This document shows, piece after piece, positions 56,871 to 64,000 of a stretch of DNA of 64,000 nucleotides; position 1 is the stretch's first letter; every line of letters begins with the position of its first letter. The translations under genes and the position numbers were made by a program. The notes beneath the pieces are model-generated. The model did not search any database and was not told the DNA's origin. It worked only from the letters and a program-made list of their open reading frames with translations. This stretch comes from Streptomyces sp. NBC_00078 (GTDB taxonomy: Bacteria; Actinomycetota; Actinomycetes; Streptomycetales; Streptomycetaceae): the NCBI RefSeq assembly GCF_026343335.1, contig NZ_JAPELX010000001.1, positions 5,580,001 to 5,644,000 on the forward strand, read 5' to 3'.

Positions 56871-58376
56871 ATGACTGCAAACGTCGACGGAGTGCCCGGA
56901 AAATTCGCGACACTCGGGCTGACCTACGACGACGTGCTGCTGCTGCCGGGCGCCTCCGAGGTGCTCCCCGGCGCGGTCGACACCTCGTCCCGCATCTCCC
57001 GCAACGTCCGGGTCAACATCCCGCTCCTCTCGGCGGCGATGGACAAGGTGACCGAGTCGCGCATGGCCATCGCGATGGCCCGCCTCGGCGGCGTCGGCGT
57101 GCTGCACCGCAATCTCTCCGTCGAGGACCAGGTCAACCAGGTCGATCTGGTCAAGCGGTCCGAGTCCGGCATGGTCACCGACCCCATCACGGTGCACCCG
57201 GAGGCGACGCTCGCCGACGCTGACGCGCTGTGTGCCAAGTTCCGCATCAGCGGTGTCCCCGTCACCGACCCGGCCGGGAAGCTGCTGGGCATCGTGACCA
57301 ACCGCGACATGGCCTTCGAGTCCGACCGCAGCCGCCAGGTGCGCGAGGTCATGACGCCGATGCCGCTGGTCACCGGCAAGGTCGGCATCTCCGGCGTGGA
57401 CGCCATGGAGCTGCTGCGCCGCCACAAGATCGAGAAGCTTCCGCTGGTCGACGAGGCGGGAGTCCTCAAGGGCCTGATCACCGTCAAGGACTTCGTCAAG
57501 GCCGAGAAGTACCCGAACGCGGCCAAGGACGCCGAGGGCCGGCTGCTCGTCGGAGCCGCCGTGGGCGCCAGCCCCGAGGCACTGGAGCGCGCCCAGGCGC
57601 TCGCCGAGGCCGGGGTGGACTTCCTGGTCGTCGACACCTCGCACGGCCACAACAGCAACGCCCTCAGCTGGATGTCGAAGATCAAGTCGAGCGTCTCCGT
57701 CGACGTGATCGGCGGCAACGTCGCCACGCGTGACGGCGCCCAGGCACTGATCGACGCCGGTGTCGACGGCATCAAGGTGGGTGTCGGCCCGGGTTCGATC
57801 TGTACGACCCGTGTGGTCGCCGGCATCGGTGTCCCGCAGGTCACCGCGATCTACGAGGCATCCCTCGCCGCCCGGCCGGCCGGCGTCCCGCTGATCGGCG
57901 ACGGCGGTCTGCAGTACTCCGGCGACATCGGCAAGGCGCTGGCCGCCGGTGCCGACACCGTGATGCTCGGCAGCCTCCTGGCCGGCTGCGAGGAGTCGCC
58001 CGGCGAGCTGCAGTTCATCAACGGCAAGCAGTACAAGTCGTACCGCGGCATGGGCTCGCTCGGTGCCATGCAGTCCCGCGGCCAGGGCAAGTCGTACTCG
58101 AAGGACCGCTACTTCCAGGCCGAGGTCTCCGCCGACGACAAGCTCGTGCCCGAGGGCATCGAGGGCCAGGTGCCCTACCGCGGCCCGCTGTCCAGCGTCC
58201 TGCACCAGCTCGTCGGCGGACTGCGCCAGACCATGGGCTACGTGGGCGCGGCCACCATCGACGAGATGGAGACGAAGGGCCGCTTCGTGCGGATCACCTC
58301 CGCGGGCCTCAAGGAGAGCCACCCGCACGACATCCAGATGACGGTCGAGGCGCCGAACTACAGCCGCAACAAGTAG
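56871..58376 (+). CDS. guaB: Inosine-5'-monophosphate dehydrogenase
   Basis: The 501-residue product has the IMPDH barrel with the catalytic loop GVGPGSICTTRVVAGIGVPQ (Cys attacks IMP), two CBS domains inserted at about residues 105-220 (VHPEATLADADALCAKFRIS, VMTPMPLVTGKVGISGVDAM), and the flap FQAEVSADDKLVPEGIEG. It commits IMP to GMP synthesis. A TTAGCAT -10-like box lies 40 bases upstream; the -35 is unclear. A partial duplication of the last codons follows the stop. Confidence 0.97.
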   Translation: MTANVDGVPGKFATLGLTYDDVLLLPGASEVLPGAVDTSSRISRNVRVNIPLLSAAMDKVTESRMAIAMARLGGVGVLHRNLSVEDQVNQVDLVKRSESGMVTDPITVHPEATLADADALCAKFRISGVPVTDPAGKLLGIVTNRDMAFESDRSRQVREVMTPMPLVTGKVGISGVDAMELLRRHKIEKLPLVDEAGVLKGLITVKDFVKAEKYPNAAKDAEGRLLVGAAVGASPEALERAQALAEAGVDFLVVDTSHGHNSNALSWMSKIKSSVSVDVIGGNVATRDGAQALIDAGVDGIKVGVGPGSICTTRVVAGIGVPQVTAIYEASLAARPAGVPLIGDGGLQYSGDIGKALAAGADTVMLGSLLAGCEESPGELQFINGKQYKSYRGMGSLGAMQSRGQGKSYSKDRYFQAEVSADDKLVPEGIEGQVPYRGPLSSVLHQLVGGLRQTMGYVGAATIDEMETKGRFVRITSAGLKESHPHDIQMTVEAPNYSRNK

Positions 58377-58415
58377 TGGCAACAAGTAGTCGTAAGTAGT
58401 CGCCAGGCTTCCCGA

Positions 58416-58443
58416 GGGCGGTCCCGGAGTACCGGGGCCGCCC
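58416..58443 (+). terminator. Terminator of guaB
   Basis: GGGCGGTCCCGG (58416-58427) and CCGGGGCCGCCC (58432-58443), a 12-bp stem with one G-T pair and an AGTA loop, followed by TTGTCG. It lies 60 bases before guaB3. Confidence 0.75.
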
Positions 58444-58502
58444 TTGTCGTATCCGTCGGCGATACTGGAAGACGCTGAAACGCATCAGGAAAGGCCACAG
58501 AC

Positions 58503-59627
58503 GTGACTGAGATCGAGATCGGGCGCGGCAAGCGCGGCCGCCGGGCGTACGCCTTCGACGACATCGCCGTCGTCCCCAGCCGCCGTACGCGGGACCCGAA
58601 GGAGGTCTCGATCGCCTGGCAGATCGACGCCTACCGCTTCGAGCTGCCGTTCCTGGCCGCTCCCATGGACTCGGTCGTCTCGCCGGCCACCGCGATCCGC
58701 ATCGGTGAGCTCGGCGGCCTCGGCGTGCTCAACCTCGAGGGCCTGTGGACGCGGTACGAGGACCCGCAGCCGCTGCTCGACGAGATCACCGAGCTGGACG
58801 CGGACACCGCGACGCGCCGCCTCCAGGAGATCTACTCCGCCCCCATCAAGGAGGAGCTGATCGGTGCGCGCATCAAGGAGGTGCGCGACTCCGGCGTGGT
58901 CACGGCGGCCGCGCTCTCCCCGCAGCGCACGGCGCAGTTCTCCAAGGCGGTCGTGGACGCGGGCGTGGACATCTTCGTCATCCGCGGTACGACGGTCTCG
59001 GCGGAGCACGTCTCGGGCTCGCACGAGCCGTTGAACCTGAAGCAGTTCATCTACGAGCTCGACGTCCCGGTGATCGTGGGCGGCTGCGCCACCTACACAG
59101 CGGCCCTGCACCTGATGCGCACGGGTGCGGCGGGCGTGCTGGTCGGCTTCGGCGGCGGCGCCGCGCACACCACGCGCAACGTCCTGGGCATCCAGGTCCC
59201 GATGGCGACGGCGGTCGCGGACGTGGCGGCGGCCCGGCGCGACTACATGGACGAGTCCGGCGGCCGGTACGTGCACGTGATCGCGGACGGCGGTGTGGGC
59301 TGGTCCGGCGACCTCCCGAAGGCGATCGCCTGCGGTGCGGACGCGGTGATGATGGGCTCCCCGCTGGCCCGCGCGACGGACGGTCCGGGCAAGGGCCACC
59401 ACTGGGGCATGGAGGCCGTCAACGAGGAGCTGCCGCGCGGCAAGAAGGTCGACCTCGGCACGGTCGGCACCATCGAGGAGGTGCTGACGGGCCCGTCGCA
59501 CACCCCGGACGGCTCGATGAACCTGTTCGGCGCCCTGCGCCGCGCGATGGCCACCACCGGCTACAGCGAGCTGAAGGAGTTCCAGCGCGTCGAGGTGACG
59601 GTGGCGGACTCGCAGCACAAGCGGTGA
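58503..59627 (+). CDS. guaB3: GuaB3, IMP dehydrogenase family protein without CBS domains
   Basis: The 374-residue product aligns with the IMPDH/GMP-reductase barrel (PFLAAPMDSVVSPATAIRIG, GLGVLNLEGLWTRYEDP, VIADGGVGWSGDLPKAIACG) but has no CBS insert. The actinobacterial family member next to guaB is usually called GuaB3; recent work on related proteins points to GMP reductase activity, but I cannot decide from sequence. The position normally holding catalytic Cys reads GFGGGAAHTTRNVLG, without Cys. Confidence 0.85.
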   Translation: MTEIEIGRGKRGRRAYAFDDIAVVPSRRTRDPKEVSIAWQIDAYRFELPFLAAPMDSVVSPATAIRIGELGGLGVLNLEGLWTRYEDPQPLLDEITELDADTATRRLQEIYSAPIKEELIGARIKEVRDSGVVTAAALSPQRTAQFSKAVVDAGVDIFVIRGTTVSAEHVSGSHEPLNLKQFIYELDVPVIVGGCATYTAALHLMRTGAAGVLVGFGGGAAHTTRNVLGIQVPMATAVADVAAARRDYMDESGGRYVHVIADGGVGWSGDLPKAIACGADAVMMGSPLARATDGPGKGHHWGMEAVNEELPRGKKVDLGTVGTIEEVLTGPSHTPDGSMNLFGALRRAMATTGYSELKEFQRVEVTVADSQHKR

Positions 59628-59650
59628 CGCCGGGCTCGGCCTGAGCGCAG

Positions 59651-59686
59651 CAGGGCCCGGACCGCCGGCAGACGGTCCGGGCCCTG
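59651..59686. terminator. Bidirectional terminator after guaB3
   Basis: CAGGGCCCGGACCG (59651-59664) and CGGTCCGGGCCCTG (59673-59686), a perfect 14-bp stem with an eight-base loop, between convergent genes. Confidence 0.85.
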
Positions 59687-59728
59687 TGCCGTACGCGCGT
59701 CGTGTCGTACGGGCTGTGTCGTACGGCG

Positions 59729-60265
59729 TTACGCCGCGGCCTTCCTGGCGCCGGTGAACGCCACGTACGCGGCGATCGCGAAGAACACGAAGGTCAGCGG
59801 GTCGGCATCCGCCTTCCATGCCTCCTGGGCCACGTTGAGGTGCTGGAAGAAGATCTCGCTGAAGCCGGCGTTCACCTGGTTCGCGATGAGCATGGCCTCG
59901 CCGACGAGCTGGCCGAGGTACACGGCCGCCAGCGACAGGACCGCGCTCGCTACCGGCAGGACGGGGTTGCGGCCGCCGACACGGCCCGCGGCCAGGCCGA
60001 TCAGGAAGCCGACGCCGACCGCCGCCCAGCCGATCTCGTGCTTGGTGAGTCCGATGATGGCGCCGTAGACACCGGCCACGACCACGGCGGCACCGAAGGC
60101 GGCAGCCAGGCCGAGACCGATGTTGCCGCTCACCGGAGCGGGAGCGGGAACGGTCACGTACGGGACCCCCGGCGCCTGGGGCGGCGGTATGGCGCCCGGC
60201 AGCTGCGCGAACGGGTTGCCGTCGACCGGCTGTGGCTGCTGCGGCGGCGGAGCTGACTGGCTCAT
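59729..60265 (-). CDS. Four-helix membrane protein of unknown function
   Basis: The 178-residue product has a Pro/Gln-rich cytoplasmic N-terminus (about 45 residues) and four hydrophobic segments (GLGLAAAFGAAVVVAGVYGA, WAAVGVGFLIGLAAGRVGG, PVASAVLSLAAVYLGQLVGE, LTFVFFAIAAYVAF). I do not recognise a function. The gene is conserved in position next to guaB3 in related genomes as far as I recall. It lies alone on the reverse strand. Confidence 0.8.
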   Translation of the reverse strand: MSQSAPPPQQPQPVDGNPFAQLPGAIPPPQAPGVPYVTVPAPAPVSGNIGLGLAAAFGAAVVVAGVYGAIIGLTKHEIGWAAVGVGFLIGLAAGRVGGRNPVLPVASAVLSLAAVYLGQLVGEAMLIANQVNAGFSEIFFQHLNVAQEAWKADADPLTFVFFAIAAYVAFTGARKAAA

Positions 60266-60388
60266 GACAGAGATCCCCCCACGGGATGGAACGAACGGAT
60301 GGTGACGCGGAGAAGCGCGCGCACGACTGTGCGGCGAGTGGAGGGAGAGTAGCAGGCCGGGACGACAGGGTGACCAGCGAATTTGCCG

Positions 60389-61597
60389 TCACAGACGGTG
60401 AGCGGCTCCCGTCGGTGCCGCTCCCCTTGTGTCCAGCAGGAGTTGGGCCTTCACGGACAGGCCCTGCAGGTCGTACGTGCGGTGGTGCTGGAGCAGGATC
60501 GTCAGGTCGGCGTCGGCCGCGGCGTCGTAGAGGGACTCCGCGCGCGGGACCGGGCGTTCCAGGACGTTCCAGAACGGGACGTACGGGTCGTGGTAGCTGA
60601 CCGCGGCGCCGAGTTTCGTGAGGCGGACGGCGATCTCCCGGGCGGGGGTGCCCTGTTGGTCGGCGAGGTCGGGCTTGTAGGTGACGCCGAGGAGCAGCAC
60701 GCGCGCGCCTCGCGCCGACTTGCCGTGCTCGTTCAGGAGGGCCGCCGCGCGCTGGACGACGTAACGGGGCATCTGGCTGTTGACCTGCTGGGCCAGTTCC
60801 ACCATGCGCAGAGTGCGGCCCGCGGAGCCGGTCAGGTCCTGGGGGACGGCGTGGCCGCCGACTCCGGGGCCGGGGCGGAAGGCCTCGAAGCCGAACGGCT
60901 TGGTCTCCGCGCAGCGGATGACGTCCCACAGGTCGACGCCCAGGTCGTTGCAGAGGCCGGCCATCTCGTTGACGAGCGCGATGTTCACGTGCCGGAAGTT
61001 GGTCTCCAGCAACTGCACGGTCTCCGCCTCACGCAGTCCACGCGCGCGTACCACCTTGTCGGTGAGGCGGCTGTAGAACGCGGCGGCGGACTCGGTGCAG
61101 GCGGAGGTGAGGCCGCCGATCACCTTGGGGGTGTTGGACGGGGTGAAGTCGCGGTTGCCGGGGTCCACCCGGCTGGGCGAATAGGCGAGGTGGAAGTCGC
61201 GGCCCGCGCGGAGCCGGGATCCGTCTTCGAGGAGGGGGCGCAGGAACTCCTCCGTGGTGCCGGGCGGGACGGGCGACTCCAGGATGACCGTGGTGTGCGG
61301 GCGCAGCCGCGCGGCCAGGGTGCGGGCCGCCGCCTCCACCTGGGTGAGATCGAGGCCGCCGTCCGCGCCGCGCGGGGTCGGCGCGCAGATGACCGCGGTG
61401 CGTACCCGGCCCAGCTCGGCCGGGCTGGTGGCGTGCCGGAAGCCCCCCGAGAGCATCCGGCGCAGTTCTGCGGGGCTGAGGGAGCCGGGCTCGGGCCCGG
61501 TCCGGTAGCCGAGTGTGGAGATACCGGCCGCGACGGCTGCCTGGGCCAGGGGCAGGCCGAACGGGCCGAGTCCGATGACGGCGAGATCTGCGGGCAT
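60389..61597 (-). CDS. UDP-sugar 6-dehydrogenase homologue lacking the catalytic cysteine
   Basis: The 402-residue product has the full UDP-glucose/UDP-ManNAc dehydrogenase layout: Rossmann motif AVIGLGPFGLPLAQAAVAAG, ESPVPPGTT, DFHLAYSPSRVDPGN, NFRHVNIALVNEMAGL, and the C-terminal SARGARVLLLGVTYKPDLAD. But the active-site loop reads GPGVGGHAVPQDL, with Ala250 where the thiohemiacetal Cys belongs (GGHC in active enzymes), and Gln195 replaces the conserved Lys of the AExxKLxEN helix. It may be a regulator, an altered enzyme, or decaying. ATG 61597 has GGGAAGGA upstream. Confidence 0.85.
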   Translation of the reverse strand: MPADLAVIGLGPFGLPLAQAAVAAGISTLGYRTGPEPGSLSPAELRRMLSGGFRHATSPAELGRVRTAVICAPTPRGADGGLDLTQVEAAARTLAARLRPHTTVILESPVPPGTTEEFLRPLLEDGSRLRAGRDFHLAYSPSRVDPGNRDFTPSNTPKVIGGLTSACTESAAAFYSRLTDKVVRARGLREAETVQLLETNFRHVNIALVNEMAGLCNDLGVDLWDVIRCAETKPFGFEAFRPGPGVGGHAVPQDLTGSAGRTLRMVELAQQVNSQMPRYVVQRAAALLNEHGKSARGARVLLLGVTYKPDLADQQGTPAREIAVRLTKLGAAVSYHDPYVPFWNVLERPVPRAESLYDAAADADLTILLQHHRTYDLQGLSVKAQLLLDTRGAAPTGAAHRL

Positions 61598-61647
61598 GGC
61601 GTGGGCCGTCCTTCCCAATAACCGAAGCGGGACAGGTGCGCAAGCCC

Positions 61648-61752
61648 TGTGGACAGGACAGGTGAGGCGCAATGTCACACTAGGAGTAAATATGACCTAC
61701 TTGCGGTATTGGCTGTCCGTGTTTTCCGCAGGTCCTGGGAATGTTGTCCACA
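61648..61752. promoter_or_regulatory. Two DnaA-box-like sites
   Basis: TTGTCCACA (61744-61752) equals the Streptomyces DnaA-box consensus, and TGTGGACAG (61648-61656) is a one-mismatch copy on the other strand. They lie in the 272-base gap between the divergent dehydrogenase homologue and glpD. DnaA may regulate there; two boxes do not make an origin. Confidence 0.5.
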
Positions 61753-61869
61753 GGCTGAGGGCGCGTGGTGGCTGAAGTCGGGCAAGCCGGTCAGAATTTT
61801 GGGCAGGGGGACAGGAACCGGGCTTCGCCCCACGGGTGCGGCCGACGCTACTGATAGCGGGAGGCAGCG

Positions 61870-63576
61870 GTGAGGACAGCGACACTGGGGCCGGCGCAGC
61901 GAGCCGAGTCACTGGCGGGAATGGCGGAGCGCGAATTGGACGTGCTGGTCGTGGGCGCAGGCGTGGTCGGTGCGGGCACCGCACTGGACGCCGTGACGCG
62001 CGGTCTGTCCACGGGCCTGGTCGAGGCGCGCGACTGGGCGTCCGGCACATCCAGCAGGTCCAGCAAGCTGATCCACGGCGGACTGCGCTATCTGGAGATG
62101 CTCGACTTCGCGCTCGTACGGGAGGCGCTGAAGGAGCGCGGGCTGCTCCTGGAGCGGCTGGCCCCTCATCTGGTGAAGCCGGTGCCTTTCCTGTACCCCT
62201 TGCAGCACCAGGGCTGGGAGCGCCTGTACGCCGGATCGGGCGTCGCGCTCTACGACGCCATGTCGATGGCCCGCGGACACGGCCGTGGCCTGCCCATGCA
62301 CCGCCACCTGACCCGACGTCACGCCCTGCGCGTGGCGCCGGCCCTGAGGAAGGACGCACTGGTCGGTGCCCTGCAGTACTACGACGCGCAGATGGACGAC
62401 GCCCGCTATGTGGCCACTTTGGTGCGCACCGCGGCGTCGTACGGCGCGAAGGTCGCCAACGGCGCGCGCGTGACGGGATTCGTGCGGGAGGGCGAGCGGG
62501 TCGTCGGCGCGCGCGTGCAGGACGTCGAGGCGGGCGGCGAGTACGAGGTCCGCGCCAAGCAGGTCGTCAACGCGACGGGTGTGTGGACCGACGACACCCA
62601 GGGGATGGTGGGAGAACGCGGACAGTTCCACGTACGGGCGTCCAAGGGCATCCACCTGGTCGTGCCGAAGGACCGCATCAACTCCTCGTCCGGACTGATT
62701 CTGCGCACGGAGAAGTCCGTGCTGTTCGTCATCCCCTGGGGCCGGCACTGGATCATCGGCACCACGGACACCGACTGGGACCTCGACAAGACGCATCCGG
62801 CCGCTTCCAGCGCGGACATCGACTACCTGCTGGAGCATGTGAACTCGGTGCTCGCGGTGCCGCTCACGCGGGACGACGTGCAGGGCGTGTACGCGGGTCT
62901 GCGCCCGCTGCTGGCCGGTGAGTCGGACGCCACCAGCAAGCTGTCGCGCGAGCACACCGTGGCGCATCCCGCCCCCGGCCTCGTCGTGGTGGCGGGCGGC
63001 AAGTACACGACGTACCGGGTGATGGCCAAGGACGCGGTCGACGAGGCGGTGCACGGCCTCGACATGCGGGTCGCCGAGTGTGTGACGGAGGATGTGCCGC
63101 TGCTCGGAGCCGAGGGCTACCGGGCGCTGTGGAACGCGCGAGCGCGGATCGCGGCCCGCACGGGCCTTCATGTGGTGCGCGTGGAACACCTGTTGAACCG
63201 GTACGGGGCGATGACGGAGGAGGTCCTCGACCTCATCGCCGCCGACTCCTCGCTCGGCGAGCCCCTGCAGGCCGCCGACGACTATCTGCGCGCCGAGATC
63301 GTGTACGCGGCCTCGCACGAGGGCGCACGGCATCTGGACGACGTGCTGACCCGGCGCACCCGCATCTCCATCGAGACCTTCGACCGGGGGACGCGGAGTG
63401 CGCGGGAGGCGGCCGAACTCATGGCGCCGGTGCTCGGCTGGGACAAGGACCACATCGAGCGCGAGGTCGAGCACTACGAGAAGCGGGTGGAGGCCGAGCG
63501 GGAGTCGCAGCGGCAGCCGGACGATCTGACGGCGGATGCGGCGAGGCTCGGCGCCCGGGACATCGTGCCGCTGTAG
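61870..63576 (+). CDS. glpD: Aerobic glycerol-3-phosphate dehydrogenase
   Basis: The 568-residue FAD enzyme has VLVVGAGVVGAGTALDAVTR near residue 25, the SGTSSRSSKLIHGGLRYLE motif, VVNATGVWTDDTQGM, WGRHWIIGTTDTDWD and the C-terminal cap with RFGAMT-like RYGAMTEEVLDLI. It oxidises glycerol-3-phosphate to dihydroxyacetone phosphate at the membrane and passes electrons to menaquinone. GTG start; no glycerol kinase or uptake gene is adjacent. Confidence 0.95.
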   Translation: MRTATLGPAQRAESLAGMAERELDVLVVGAGVVGAGTALDAVTRGLSTGLVEARDWASGTSSRSSKLIHGGLRYLEMLDFALVREALKERGLLLERLAPHLVKPVPFLYPLQHQGWERLYAGSGVALYDAMSMARGHGRGLPMHRHLTRRHALRVAPALRKDALVGALQYYDAQMDDARYVATLVRTAASYGAKVANGARVTGFVREGERVVGARVQDVEAGGEYEVRAKQVVNATGVWTDDTQGMVGERGQFHVRASKGIHLVVPKDRINSSSGLILRTEKSVLFVIPWGRHWIIGTTDTDWDLDKTHPAASSADIDYLLEHVNSVLAVPLTRDDVQGVYAGLRPLLAGESDATSKLSREHTVAHPAPGLVVVAGGKYTTYRVMAKDAVDEAVHGLDMRVAECVTEDVPLLGAEGYRALWNARARIAARTGLHVVRVEHLLNRYGAMTEEVLDLIAADSSLGEPLQAADDYLRAEIVYAASHEGARHLDDVLTRRTRISIETFDRGTRSAREAAELMAPVLGWDKDHIEREVEHYEKRVEAERESQRQPDDLTADAARLGARDIVPL

Positions 63577-63586
63577 AGCGTCGGTC

Positions 63587-63653
63587 CGGGCGGGACGTTC
63601 GGACGGGACCGGTCGGCGGGACCGGTCGCCCAGGAGGTTCGGGCGGGACGTTC
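63587..63653 (+). repeat. Short direct repeats after glpD
   Basis: CGGGCGGGACGTTC occurs at 63587-63600 and 63640-63653, and GGGACCGGTCG at 63605-63615 and 63618-63628. The gap to the next gene (63577-63731) holds only these GC-rich repeats. Confidence 0.6.
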
Positions 63654-63731
63654 CGGCAGCGAGTTCGGGCGGAACGAGCGTCACTCGAACGAGTGTCGCG
63701 AACCGGGATCTTCGTTCGGAACCGGGTCGTT

Positions 63732-64000
63732 CTACGGGGTGCGGGGGCAGAACTCGGCGGCGAGCAGGGCCGGTTCGAGGCCGGGATCTGTGACCGCCGT
63801 CGTGTTCACCCGGAAGGTGAGGACGCGACGACCGTCGACGGTGGCCGCGGTGCGCACATAGCTGCCGGTGATACGGCCGTTGTGCCCCCACACCGTGATG
63901 CCGCACGGCAGCTTCTGGGGAAACAGGCCCATGCCGTACAACCCGTGTGCGGCCCGGGTGTCGCGCATTTCGTGCAGCAGGCGTGAGGGCAGCAGCCGGC
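63732..64000 (-). CDS. Serine hydrolase (beta-lactamase/DD-peptidase family), cut by window edge
   Basis: Only the C-terminal 89 codons are in the window; the frame is open to base 64000. The visible part has LLPSRLLHEMRDTRAAHGLY and the third active-site motif region ITVWGHNGRITGSYV (HxG in place of KTG), typical of class C-like beta-lactamase/esterase family proteins that act outside the cell. The nucleophile SxxK motif lies beyond the edge. An ATG at 63968 is internal, not the start. Confidence 0.75.
   Translation of the reverse strand, partial: RLLPSRLLHEMRDTRAAHGLYGMGLFPQKLPCGITVWGHNGRITGSYVRTAATVDGRRVLTFRVNTTAVTDPGLEPALLAAEFCPRTP

Noticed and set aside
58367..58395. Duplicated AACAAGTAGT around the guaB stop
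   Set aside because: It is a short slippage duplication after the normal C-terminus and does not change the protein; no role is evident.
1..64000. Mobile elements, prophage, CRISPR arrays, biosynthetic cluster, tRNA or rRNA genes
   Set aside because: I looked for transposase and integrase motifs, direct-repeat spacer arrays, PKS/NRPS domains and tRNA-like cloverleaf ends and found none.

Overview
The window is high-GC actinobacterial chromosome and almost certainly Streptomyces. It carries the Streptomyces developmental pair whiD/bldM with a BldN-type promoter between them, a divergent ShbA-like sigma factor upstream of guaB, TAnnnT -10 boxes placed 6-8 bases before start codons, an ECF42/DGPF pair, and several copies of dispersed intergenic hairpin repeats familiar from Streptomyces genomes. 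It is a core housekeeping region. I see no tRNA or rRNA genes, no insertion sequences, no prophage and no CRISPR array.

Bases 1-21300 hold the ribosomal protein superlocus: the end of a membrane acyltransferase, then rpsJ-rplC-rplD-rplW-rplB-rpsS-rplV-rpsC-rplP-rpmC-rpsQ (S10 cluster), rplN-rplX-rplE-rpsN-rpsH-rplF-rplR-rpsE-rpmD-rplO (spc cluster), secY-adk-map, infA-rpmJ-rpsM-rpsK-rpoA-rplQ (alpha cluster, without rpsD), truA, a reverse-strand membrane protein, and rplM-rpsI. Hairpins or terminators mark the cluster boundaries: ahead of rpsJ, rpsQ/rplN, rpsN/rpsH, after rplO, rpsK/rpoA, after rplQ, after rpsI.

Bases 21300-37500 hold cell-envelope precursor and metabolite-repair genes (glmM, coaA, glmS, acpS, nnr, alr), a DUF389 membrane protein, secreted SH3-like and L,D-transpeptidase proteins, an alpha/beta hydrolase, and the genes for the tRNA t6A machinery and its partner acetyltransferase (tsaE, tsaB, rimI, tsaD). 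Inserted among them are a 55-residue protein and an L,D-transpeptidase-like protein that has lost its catalytic cysteine.

Bases 37500-49150 are accessory: a frameshifted membrane gene, a GH3 glycosidase divergent from a LacI regulator with shared operators, an LCP cell-wall ligase, a secreted FG-GAP protein, a DGPF protein with its ECF42 sigma factor, a THUMP-like methyltransferase, and two tandem NodB-type lipoproteins.

Bases 49150-64000 return to conserved order: groES-groEL1 under two CIRCE operators, a cyclase-like protein, an SDR and a LysR regulator, then whiD | bldM | shbA | guaB | guaB3, a four-helix membrane protein, a UDP-sugar dehydrogenase homologue missing its catalytic cysteine, glpD, and a truncated serine hydrolase at the right edge. 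The order alr-tsaE-tsaB-rimI-tsaD-groES-groEL1-whiB-type-sigma-guaB-guaB3 matches, as far as I recall, the equivalent Mycobacterium tuberculosis region, so the accessory block is an insertion into an ancient actinobacterial gene string.
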